From the NCBI GenBank assembly GCA_009746045.1, contig RPFO01000366.1, positions 392,501 through 456,500 of the forward strand: DNA of 64,000 bases, written 5' to 3'. This document shows, in pieces, positions 47,354-58,600 of the stretch; positions within the stretch are counted from its first letter, which is position 1, and each line of letters opens with the position of its first letter. The translations under genes were made by a program, and so were the position numbers. Origin of the DNA: Mesostigma viride. Lineage: Eukaryota > Streptophyta > Mesostigmatophyceae > Mesostigmatales > Mesostigmataceae. The notes below the pieces were generated by a model, which searched no databases, was not told the DNA's origin, and saw only the letters and a program-made list of their open reading frames with translations.

Positions 47354-48436
47354 ATGGAACTACTTGCTTATACTAGGCTTATAATATGGCGGCATTGGTT
47401 GTTCAACCTTGGCCGTGACAGGTCGGCAATTGAGGAAACGCCGGTGCATGCGCACCAGGATCTGCATGAGCAGACCGTGGCCGCAGGGGCTAGAGCCACC
47501 AGAGGCCAGACACAGGAGCCGGGCCCACCCGGCCGCAGCGCCGCCCCTGTATCAGCAGCGACGCCCGCACAGTCAGTGGCTGCGGTGGGTCCACGTGCCC
47601 GGGCCGCGACCGGGAAGAAGCCCATCCGACCATCCCCCCCGGCGATGCAGCCAGTGACGCCGCCCCTGCTTCCGCTGCAGAAGCGGTACGCGCACATGCA
47701 CGGGATGGGCCCGGCCGAGCTGGCGCGGCTGAACGGCCTGCTCACGTCCCTTCTCAAGTCCCAGCTGCTGGAGCCGAGCCAGAGCCCTTACTCTGCTGGC
47801 ATCCGCCTCCTGGCCAAGCAGGAAGGCCTCTCGCGCCTGGTGCTGGACTACCGGCAGCTGAACGCGATGACCGCCCTCTCCGACAACCGCTCGCTGCCTC
47901 GCCTCGATGACAAGCTGCTGGGCCGTGCCTCGGGCGCCGCGTATTTCACCCTGGCGGGCTGCTCGCACGCCACCTGGCAGGTGCGGCTCGCGCCGGGGGA
48001 CTGCATGAAGACAGCGTTCCTGACGCCGTTTGGGCGGTTCCAGTTCCGCGTGCTTCCGGTGGGGCTCGCGGGCGCGGCCGATTCCGTCCAGCTACTCATG
48101 AACGAGGTGTTTGGGGCGCAGATGGGCCTTCGATTGAGCCAACGCGGGGCCCAGGTTAGCTCAACTGGTAATAAAGGTTCATCAGAGAGCCGTGCAGGGA
48201 ATAGTGCCGCATCCCACAACAGTCCCCGCCCTTGCATGATAAACTACCTGGATGATCTCGTGGTGTACTCGCCCACTGCGGAGGGTCACATGCAGGACAT
48301 GGCCACGGTGCTGCAGGTCATGGCCGCAAATCAGATGACCACCTGTCACATCGCGGGGATGTGGTTTGATAGGCCAGTGACGGGCCGGTGCCGGACGCCA
48401 TCAGGCGAGACGGTCGGGACGGATCCCGATGAGTAG
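47354..48436 (+). CDS. Gypsy-like reverse transcriptase domain ORF, catalytically altered
   Basis: One 360-residue frame holds an RT domain of Ty3/Gypsy type. It has LVLDYRQLNAMT (about residue 161), YFTLAGCSHATWQVRLAPGD (196), KTAFLTPFGRFQFRVLPVGL (about 218), QLLMNEVFG and INYLDDLVVYSPT (295). In active enzymes the segment after YF carries the first catalytic Asp, and here that place reads G. The usual FGL of the next motif is VGL. A 35-residue Ser/Asn-rich insert precedes the YLDD box; it begins GTTAGC and ends CAACAG, so it may be an intron remnant. No protease, RNase H, integrase or LTR is found nearby. It is either a decayed fragment or a domesticated RT-like gene. The first 50 residues look non-coding. 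Confidence 0.6.
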   Translation: MELLAYTRLIIWRHWLFNLGRDRSAIEETPVHAHQDLHEQTVAAGARATRGQTQEPGPPGRSAAPVSAATPAQSVAAVGPRARAATGKKPIRPSPPAMQPVTPPLLPLQKRYAHMHGMGPAELARLNGLLTSLLKSQLLEPSQSPYSAGIRLLAKQEGLSRLVLDYRQLNAMTALSDNRSLPRLDDKLLGRASGAAYFTLAGCSHATWQVRLAPGDCMKTAFLTPFGRFQFRVLPVGLAGAADSVQLLMNEVFGAQMGLRLSQRGAQVSSTGNKGSSESRAGNSAASHNSPRPCMINYLDDLVVYSPTAEGHMQDMATVLQVMAANQMTTCHIAGMWFDRPVTGRCRTPSGETVGTDPDE

Positions 48437-49498
48437 AAGTAAGTCTGGTGGCCCCTGCTTTCGTGGGACTGTGGGCATGGGCTACATGACCGATTCGGTG
48501 GCACGTCATGCTGTACGTAAGCGTTGCGTGCATGGATTTATGCCTGCTGTCAGATGTCATCGGCTGGGGGCGCGCTAGGCATGCTTTATACAGTCTGGGT
48601 TACTATTTATTAAGTTGCCTGAAGATGGGAAAGCCCCCACGGCTGTGCGGGCAACAAGAAAATTCATAGTTTGGTGTTTAGCATGCATGGGCCATTGCGG
48701 CAGATGAAGAAAGATCTGGCGTGCGAGTTTCATGCTGCAGCCTGCTATGGTATGAAATGATAAACCCTGAGGGCAGGCAGGAAACATCACTAGTTGTATC
48801 TGCTTAGCTTGTGTATTCCACGGCGACCTCGCACGGTACAGCCAGTACTTGCGCGGCGTAAGTGGGCCGGGGTGTCGCCGCGACCCCCCTGCAGTGGCTG
48901 CCGGTGCCGTGGGCTGCCAGCATTCAGTGGGCGGAACTTGCGCTGCGGCGCACACATACCGCATGACGCAATGTGAACGTCAACGCACTGCCTAGCTGGC
49001 ACATCCCAATGCGCCGCGCACTGGCGTCCGCGACGACTTTGGTTCGGTCTTGGGCGACACTGGGCCAGTCCCCACCATGTATATATTGCACACGAGCTGA
49101 CTTTGCAGCGTAGCACGGTTATTAGGCTGTTTTACTTCATTCCGCGGTGTGGATCCAGTGTCCCATGCCGGCTGTAGTTGTTTTGTCGTTGTATCTCTTG
49201 TTACAGTAGCGTTGGCTTTGTTTATTTTTACGTGGGTGCCTTCACTCTGATGTGAGTAATTATATTTTTAAATATGTATGTATGGAAAGGTGCCAGCCAC
49301 GTTGGGCCAGCCACAGCTAGCCCCGCACTAGTCAGGGCCCCACCGGGACGTACGCGTCTACCTGGTCATTCGTCAGCTAGGATTTGTCTGCGCCCGGTAA
49401 TTAACTGGCCATCCTTTATTAGCCCCCAGGCAGCTAGGCCCGCGTCCGGATCCACTGGTGGTAGCATAGGCATTAATTGATTTTATTATTAATATCAA
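48437..49498. other. Gene-free interval
   Basis: No supported gene or RNA. The sequence is unremarkable apart from AT-rich stretches near 49200-49280 and 49470-49500, the latter bordering the LINE copy. Confidence 0.45.
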
Positions 49499-51055
49499 TC
49501 GGATTACGTTATGCGCCAGGCACGTGCTCGCTTTGCTAGCATTGCAGGCCGTGCCCCTGGCCTAGCGATCACGAACGAGCTTGGGGAAGGGGGGGCGACT
49601 AACAAGCAGAATTTACCAGCTGACCTCATTTATGCCGACGACATCACGCTCATTGAGAAGCCGGAGTCTGCCCAACTTTGGCTGGACTGCCTGGGGCTCG
49701 AGGCTCGGGCGCCGGTTGGTCTAGAAATCAGCCCCAAAACAGAGGCCCTGGCCCTCGGCATGGCAGGGCCCCCACCCACACTCCGCCTCTTAGACGATAC
49801 CGAGGTCAACTACCCTACTTCAGGCCGCTTCAAGCTGCTCGGCAGTTGGCTTCCTGACTGCGAGGACGACCTGACGACACGGATCGGCATGGCGTGGGCG
49901 CAACTCCATGACCACTGCCGCCGGTGGAGCAACCCCGCCCTACCCCGGATCGTCAAGCGTGATCTCTTCAAGGTCGTCATTCTGACGATCCTGACCTACG
50001 GCGCCGAGACCTGGACACTGACGCAGGAGCTGGAGCAGCAACTCGACGGCAACGTCACCAAGATGCTGCGCAAGGCCCTTAACATCCCCTTTGGTTTGCA
50101 CATTAGTAATGAGGATTTGTACGCTGATTTGCCCTATGTTTCCCACATTATTAGGCACAGGCGCCTGGGCCTAGCCGGGAACCTGGCCCGCACAGATCAG
50201 GTATGTAGACACATCAGATAGACTAGCTGGCACCAAGCCCGCCCAGCCTGGGCGATATGTCCTCACCTGACGTGCCCCAGGCCGCGCGCGGCAGGGCCGC
50301 CACCCGTGGACTTTTCGTGATAGACTCGGCATGGACATGTGATACACTAGACGTGACGGGCTCACACCCGGGCAGCCTCCTGGTTTGTCTGTAATATGGA
50401 GGCAGATGGTACGCAAGGATAGATGGCAAGTAGTGATGCATGAAGGAGACCACCCCCAAGTCTGTGGGGGCTCCGGCGTGTGACCGCGTATGGCATTCAT
50501 AGCGATTCGGGCCGTGGTGCCCACAACCCTGTAATTAGGACCTAGATAGCTTACATTCCATGTGATGGACACATCATCGATAGACTGGCTGCATTGCAAT
50601 GGCACCAAGCCCGCCCAGCCTGGGCGTTATGTCCTCACAGTCACCTTACGTGCCCCAGGCCGCGCGCGGCAGGCCGGGCCGCCACCCGTGGACTTTTCGT
50701 GATAGACTCGGCACATGGACATGTTGTGCTACACTAGACGTGACGGGCTCACACCCGGGCAGCCTCCTGGTTTGTCTGTAATATGGAGGCGCAGATGGTA
50801 CGCAAGGATAGATGGCAAGTAGTGATGCATGAAGGAGACCACCCCCAAGTCTGTGGGGGCTCCGCGTGTGACCGCGTATGGCATTCATAGCGATTCGGGC
50901 CGGCCCGGCGTGGTGCCCAGAACCCTGTAACTAGGACCTAGATAGCTTACACCATCCATTCCATCCCATGTTCCCCTCCCGGCACTGAGGACTTATGCTC
51001 ACGCGACGCAGTCACGAGTCTATTAATTAATTAGTTAATTATAAATTAATTAATC
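49499..51055 (+). mobile_element. 5'-truncated LINE (copy C): RT C-terminal half plus doubled 3' UTR
   Basis: It starts abruptly at the equivalent of 18900 in copy A and keeps one open frame (49511-50221) through LIYADDITLIEKPESAQ, LTYGAETWTLTQELEQQLDG and the C-terminal LAGNLARTDQ. The RT palm is cut just upstream of motif C, so it cannot be active. The 3' UTR occurs twice in tandem (about 50205-50570 and 50571-50960) and closes with ACGCAGTCACGAGTC and a TTAA tail to 51055. High identity to copy A suggests recent insertion. Confidence 0.8.
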
Positions 51056-52200
51056 GATCGGATTTCTTTGAAAATGGTTTAGTGTAGTGGTACGAGCGAG
51101 ACCGCCGCACGCGGCTGGGACAGCTGCCGGTGTTATGTCCCGCCAGCCGCGCGGGTTTCACGGGCGTCAGACATAAATTAAATATGGGCAATTGTGGGCC
51201 GGCCGTGCCCTTGGTCAGGCCGTGCGCCACTAGTCCTTAGGCAGCTAGTACGGAATGTATGCCATTGCTGAAAAACTGGCGTCACATGCTAGTGACGTGG
51301 TGATGGTCGCCACTTGTCAGTGGCCATATTTTGCATGTGACGAAAGCCCTTTGCGTGGCAAGCCCTAGTGGGCTTTGAAAGTAGCTAGGAGTAGGAATAG
51401 TTCAAAGCTTGTATAGTTCGTAGGGAGTTTGTTACGCAAGTCTGATGTTACACGGAAAGTGAATGAAGTTTGTCAACGGCTGTCCTGCTAATGGCCGAAG
51501 GGGAATATAGCCCATCGCAGTTTGAACATTGTCTAGGTAGTTTCTAACATCCGCCCACCCACCCCTTTTTTCGCTGGTGCTGGGGGCATGCACTACGTAC
51601 GTGCTGAATTGTTTTCTTATTCGGATACACCTTGCCATTCATTCATGATGGCCCAGTCCACTCATTGTTCTAATAAGAATGGGTGATTCCTGGGAGTGAA
51701 CGGGTGTAATAAACATAGCATGATATTTACAACGCCTTTGACAAGCATGCCCCTCCGCATGAATAAGTCCTTGCATGCTTAGTACGTGTAATTATACCTG
51801 ATTGTCCCTTTGATCCCTAGTGTAGTCACTATGGTCGCTACGGTCGTCTTTTTGATACCAGGATCCAGCTAGGGGGCGGCAGAAAGATAAATGAAATCGA
51901 TTACCATGGATAGGCCAGCATAGGCACTAGGATATGTTGCGTGTAATAAATATATTCAATTGACATGCATAATGAACAATTCGCATGAAATCTAAGGCAT
52001 AAGACTGTACTTTGTACAATATTGATTGATGACAATGCAAGAAGACCAAGTGATCGAGCCCTTTGCTCACATTGAAATGGTTAAGTATATGTTTTGTGCA
52101 TGTAAGCATCCTTTGGGCAATTACGGTTTGAGGTGTATACACATATGGTAATCGCACTAGACATCTTGCATGCATGAACAGCTTATAGTCAGGTAGTCCA
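51056..52200. other. Gene-free interval
   Basis: No frame of coding character. The interval separates the LINE tail from the 3' end of the minus-strand secreted-protein gene. I see no RNA gene or long repeat in it. Confidence 0.45.
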
Positions 52201-52206
52201 CGAGAT

Positions 52207-52211
52207 TTACA
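52207..52211 (-). terminator. Candidate poly(A) signal TGTAA of the GRKLLQ-repeat gene
   Basis: TGTAA on the minus strand lies about 350 nt beyond the stop codon at 52561. Chance occurrence is possible. Confidence 0.35.
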
Positions 52212-52560
52212 ATGAATGGAATGGCTAGGACGCGACCGGTGTGGCTAGCGCTCCCAGTGGAGCTAGAGCCTTGATTTGCCGGTGCGGGAGAAGCTATATG
52301 GTCACAGCGGCCCGCAAGCCCAACTGGGTACAGCCGTGTGTAGCTGCACACGCGTGCATGGAAAACTGGAAACGCTGTATACGAAGTATCCTAGAAGGTA
52401 CACAGCGGCGCTACAGAGGCAGGGACATGTATCAATCCCGGCCAATCAATGTGGTAGTCCAATTCAGGCTATCAACAATCGGAAGTGAGGTTTATGAATG
52501 TAGCATATTTGTGTGTCTCGAACTGAAATTGTTGATGTATCACGTTGTGGGCTCGGGGCT

Positions 52561-52607
52561 TCATTCGAAGTCTGCAGCGTCCAGCTCGGACTCCTGAACG
52601 TCCAGCG
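52561..52607 (-). CDS. Terminal A-type exon with stop
   Basis: After a TGCAG acceptor it reads LDVQESELDAADFE and then TGA. It is an A module that ends where others have FEA and a donor. The shared LD start links it to the two A-like variants rather than to the AYD modules. Confidence 0.8.
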
Positions 52608-55600
52608 CTGCATGTACAGTAAAACATTGGTTGCACATTCAAGCTTTAAAGCATGACTGGTCGTGAAAGCCAGCACAACTGTGCAAAAGTATCAGGGTAA
52701 TATCCAAAGACCAATCCCGTCCTGTGGACCTATCCTTTGGATATGTCCACAGTGTTCAGCGCTACAAACAGAAGTGCTCTCACACATCGAGCATGGAACA
52801 GATTACCAACAACAAGGTGCCCAATATTGTCAGGTAACAACTCAGTGCTGGCCTCGGAGGACATGTATGAGCATGCAATGCCGATACATACCTGCATGTC
52901 CTCGCAATTATCATCAAAACCGTACGTACTAGTTGTGCATCAACCCAGTCTCTGGAAAGCCGGAGTGCTTATGGCTGGAACATCATCCCACTTGAGGCAG
53001 CAAGAGAAGATAGGGTGCCCTTCCTCCTCGTTCTGTAGAGGGGTTCTTTATTGGCACCTGTGTGGCGCAGTCACGTGCCCCAAGATCTGCGAGTCCTCTC
53101 CGTGGAACCCCTATAAATAGTAATGATAGACAAACGCTATGGGTTGCCTTGTGAATAACTCATATCAAAACAGAGGTAGCGTGCTTACTTACCTCCAGCT
53201 GGAGCCGGCGCAGGCGCGGGCGCGGGCGCGGGTGCTGGTGCGTACTGCAGCAGCTTACGACCTGCAAATGATCAAACAAGGCATGGTAGACACATAGCAG
53301 GAAGGCAGTCGGGCTTATTATCTAGTGACCCATGGGCGATGCTAACAAGCGACAGAATCAAATTGACAGATAGGAGAGTCTTATCAGCGGGTGCATCAGC
53401 CAAGAGTATCAACTTCAATCGACGCATCTGCTGGACGGAATGGCTACATGCAAAGCTGAGGCTTCCTGCTTGGTGGATACTGTTAAGCGTCCCTTGCACG
53501 TTATTTGGTTCGAATTGCCTCTTCTTTTTCCCCCTTTCTCTTCTCCTTTTCGCGCTCCTCTTGAGTTAGGGCTGACTCACCGCGCTCACATGGAGAGACG
53601 TCACTCACCAGCCTCAAAGTCCTCCGCGTCCAACTCCGACTCCATCATGTCGTAGGCTGCGGTATGCATGGGTCGACCCCAAGAGCCAGCCAAGAACCAC
53701 ACCCCAAGTTCCAGCCAATAACCAGGCAAGTACCGGCCCAGGGAGCAGCCAGCCAAAGTTAGCGAGAATACGATAATGCAGGACCAGGGACAGAGGCAGG
53801 CCCGGGACAGTGGCACCAAGAATGATCAGTAACATGTCAAAGCAGCGAGCTTGCATCTTGCAGTCCCAGACATAATTTTAGAAGCGCACGCAAAAGTGCT
53901 TTAAGTGTCCCATGGACCTTGTGATCAGGAGAGGCATGTGGCACCCTCCCGGGCCAAACAAGAAATGTTGTGACAAAACATGTTCCTGGTTTCGCTCACC
54001 TCCTGCGGGGGCGGGTCCCGGCGCGGGGGCGGGGGCGAACTGGAGCAGCTTCCTCCCTGCCGCGATCAAATTCGGTCGCCACAATGTAACGAAGAAAGTA
54101 AGTCGGTTAATCGAAGAACCATGGTAGGTCCTGCATGTGGGTACTGCTACTGATGGTGCAGTCAGATATTGACACTCATCAATCAACATGCGGGAAACAC
54201 AAACAAGCCAAGGAATGGTGCCTGTGCAGGTGGGTCTCTCTCTGTCACAGGAGGCCTAGCCGAATACAGAGAAGGAAACAGAAGTGGACCACTCACTAGC
54301 TTCAAAGTCCTCCGCGTCGAGCTCCGACTCCATCATGTCGTAGGCTGTGGTGGGAGGAAAAGAAAAAAGGAAAAAGAACAAGAAGAGAAGAAAGAAGAGA
54401 AGAAGCACAAAGAGTGAAGGGAAGAAGGAAAAACACCAACATTAGTACCCCAACCCTCATCAATTCACAGGATACCGCGCAAGGGCGAAGAGGAAAAAAT
54501 TAAGTTGATGGAAAGATCTCAAGAACTGCAAAGTTAAAACAAATGATATCGTGAAATTGGTGGAACAAATGTACCATAGTAATGCCCAGGGTCACCGGAG
54601 TAGGTAAAATCCAAACACATGTTTTTAAGTACAAATCTCAAGGTGCGTTTTGGAAAGTGGTAAAGCAGAAAGACAGGAGGGTGGGCTGATTCACTTACCC
54701 CCAGCTGGGGCAGGCGCGGGGGCCGGGGCTGGGGCAAACTGGAGCAGCTTCCTCCCTGTGAAAGCGAAAGCAGGATGGGACGAGGTAAGAAGCAAGCCAC
54801 AGGAGAGCCAGTGTGAGAGAAGCAACAGCCCAAGAGAGATGTTGGGGAAAAAATATGCACGGGCATCTGAGGTGACTGCAACTGACAAGCATAATTAATG
54901 CCCCCGAGGCAAATAATGCCCCCAACGCAAATAATGCCCCAAGGCGCAAAACATTATGCTTGCTAATCACAAACGGCAGATTTCACTCACTGGCTTCAAA
55001 GTCCTCCGCGTCCAGCTCCGACTCCATCATGTCGTAGGCTGTGGTGGGACAAGGGCGGAGGATCAGCAGGGATCATATAGTGACCACGCATTGAACCCCA
55101 GAGAAAGATGAAATGCAGAAAACCTGTTATGAAAAATGTAAAAAGAATCGACGTATTTGTAGTACACAATAGCCCTTGTCTGTGTGTCAAAGGAACCTAC
55201 TGAACAAGACTGGCCGGACTAACTGCGACCAATCGTTAATCCAGGTAATGGTTCAAATCCATACACTGAAGGCAACCATGCCAGGCTGAAATTCCAATAT
55301 CATTGAATAAGTAGCGCGCAGACGTAGTGATGTAGGAGTACAGCTTTTAGTGGCAACAAAGCAATATGATTGAACGGGTGCATATGTGGGAATTACCGAT
55401 AACAACATGGGTCAACATGCCGATGGAGGCCTCGATACCATAGGATGCACAGAAGAGCGAGGGAAATGCCGTTCATTGCTTACCGCCAGCTGGGGCAGGC
55501 GCGGGGGCAGGTGCAGGGGCAAACTGAAGCAGCTTCCTCCCTGCATTGTGCAAAGGTGGACAGGCAGAACCAAACCCCCCAGATCCCGGAATCAGAGTTT

Positions 55601-58600
55601 TTGCCAAGTTTTCTCATCATACGCAAGGCCATACAAAAAACGTCTAGAAAGTTAATCGTGCTTATATACTCACCAGCCTCTGTGTCCAGCTCCGACCCCA
55701 TCACGCCAAGTGCTAACTTAGGTACTAACATACGTACTAAACATACGACTGCAACTACTACAGTCTATAGTGTGCGTTCAAATACTCACTGGCTTCAAAA
55801 TCCTCCGCGTCCAGCTCCGACTCCATCATGTCATAGGCTGTATGAGGGACATACGGTTGGAATGAGCGCCGGAAGGGACAGGTTTGACAGAAAAAAGTGA
55901 CAGTCAGAAACATTTCGGGATAAGTAACAGAAGGAAAAGATTTGGAATGAAGTACACAAGGAAAAGGCCTCGGATAAGTGACAGCTGACAGAATGAACCA
56001 ATTTCCCAGAAGTGCTAGGTCAGAGCGCAGCCATCCTCTTTCCACTACAGAATGTGAGGGAGTGATCTTTGGCGCAGCGCATAAGATATGAAATAAAAGA
56101 TCCTAATCACTATTGTGTGATAAGAATTATGTGTTTAGTCCTTTCACCAATCACTCGAGCTGCAACTGCCCAAGATTTTCAAAACTAGGGTCTGTACAAG
56201 ACAAATTTCCTTTGCAGGCAAGCACTGATAAGTGCAAGGGAAACCCTAGATTGCTTACCGCCAGCTGGGGCAGGCGCAGGGGCGGGCGCAGGGGCAAACT
56301 GGAGCAGCTTCCTCCCTGCTCGTGCAACGGTGGGCAGGGGAAAAGGCCATCAGGAAAGGAGGGTGGCAGTGAAAAGGCCATCGAATTCTGAGCAGACCAT
56401 GGACCCTTGTCTATTGTATGCAGCGAAACTGGGCCTTGCCATAACACAGAAGCAAGGTATAGCTAGCAATGCGTCCAGTGTTCAAAGCACCGTGAGGAGG
56501 ATAAAGAAGTGCAGCCCAATGTCAAGGCACCTCTCTGCCCATGAGGGAACAGCAAAGCAGACTCAAGGCATGTCAGTTAGTGCACCATACTAGGTCGGAG
56601 CTTCCAGCGTCACTCACTGGCTTCAAACTCCTCCGCGTCCAGCTCCGACTCCATCATGTCGTAGGCTGAGGAATGGGATGCGCAGATGGGCAGACAAGCA
56701 GGTTTTAGGGGTGGGAGGGAAAAAAAGGGGGAGTGAAGAGAGGAAGAGAGTTATTTTAGGGGAGGTGGGGGTGAGAGCATTGCAGTTTTAAAATGCAGCA
56801 AAGTCAGAAACAGTGAATAGGGGACGTACAGTCACATACTATGAGAGTTGAGACTCAATAGGAACTTCGGAATGGCTCTTGTCAAGATGTTAGGGTGCAA
56901 CGATCGTATTATACTCTTACCTCTGGGGTTCATTTCCCCCGACTCTCCCTCATTGGTGCGGCTGCGCAAGCATCAATTATGGTTGCATGGCTGCAAACAG
57001 AGTTGTGTCCTGCGATCGCGACTAGGTATACCCCTACCAAGTGCCGACAGCTTTAGTCAACAGGAGAGCGCCAATCGGCAAACTTCCTTGGCCAATCGGC
57101 AAACTTCCTTGGCCAAGCGGCATTCCTTGGCCATCGGCAAGCTTCCTTGGCTTATCAATCGATAATAGCCAGTAACCTACCCCCCAAAAGAGGGGACGCC
57201 CTGCTTGCTTACCGCCAGCGGGCGCCGGGGCAGGGGCAGGGGCAGGGGCGGGGGCAGGTGCAAATTGAAGCAGCTTCCTCCCTGCGCAAGCAAATCCAAA
57301 TCCACAGCAGAATGCCATGAAATGATGAGTCACTGCAACCTGGAGCAGCTTTTTCCTCCTTGCAGGGGTAATGGACACGTGGAACCAAGCAAGGGGCACA
57401 ATCCAAGAGTGCTTAAAACCTACGGCTTCGCAAGGCAACCCCCTAGAAAGTCTTTTTAGGAGTGACCGAGCAGCTGTCCATGGCAGCAGACACTTAGATA
57501 GGCAAGAAACGGAACAAATGGATGGGCAGGACGCTTAACATGTGGGAGATGGAAACTTGACACGTGGCGGATGGCCGGGACAGTGCAGCCGCAGGCAAGA
57601 GGCCAATGTGCATTTACATGCTGGCAGACATAATAACCCTAGCCCATACTTGTTAGCAGGGCAGAGCACGGCATGCGCCCTTGTGGATAGCATTATTTCT
57701 ATGGCTCTGATACCGCGCACGATTTTACTTGGAAGGACTAGCGATGAGGTGGCACATGGTGGAACGACATTTCTGCCCTCATGCCGCGTTAAATTCTACT
57801 ATTCCAGAAGCCAACTCACTATTGCCAGGGGGTTATGGGATGTGAGTAAAAAGTAGAAGCTCACTCACCAGCCTCAAAATCCTCAGCATCGAGCTCGGAC
57901 TCCATCGCATCATAGGCTGATGCGTAACAAGCAGGGAGAAGTCGACCGGGTGGAGTAGTACAGCCACTCAACGTATTATCAGGCACGTTTTTAATACTAA
58001 GATGCCATGAGGCCACTAGCCTGGAATGCTGAATAAGAACTGAGCAACCTCTGAATAAGTCAAAAGGTACATGGGGAAAGTCATGCAATGCAATGTCCTC
58101 CATAACTATCTGTACTGCTCTAGATATGACTCTGAATAAGGCAAAAGGTACATGGGCAAAGTCATGCAATGCAATGTCCTCCATAACTATCTGTACTGCT
58201 CTAGATATGACTCTGAATAAGGCAAAAGGTACATGGGCAAAGTCATGGAGTGCAATGTTCTCCATAACTATCTGAACTGCTCTAGATATGACTCTGAATA
58301 AGGCAAAAGGTACATGGGCAAAAGTCATGGAGTGCAATGTCCTCCATAGCTATCTGTACTGCTCTAGATATGACCTGAATTGCAGGGTCCCCAGGGTCAT
58401 GACTGCCTAGGTAGCCCCACAACACACAAGGCCTGGCACAAGGCATGGCGCAACACTCTCTGCTGGTGCTATGCTCCTGCCATCTTCACTCAACGAGTTT
58501 GAAGGTGGCATACAACATAGAAACACTAGCCACACGCTACTAAGCCTAGAGAAGCTGACCCACAGGGAGGATAACGTAGGCCGGAACGGCAGGCAGGAGC

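Noticed and set aside
52241-52597. Plus-strand 118-codon frame ending SKSAASSSDS
   Set aside because: Its end is the antisense of the terminal A-type exon of the minus-strand gene, and nothing else in it looks coding.
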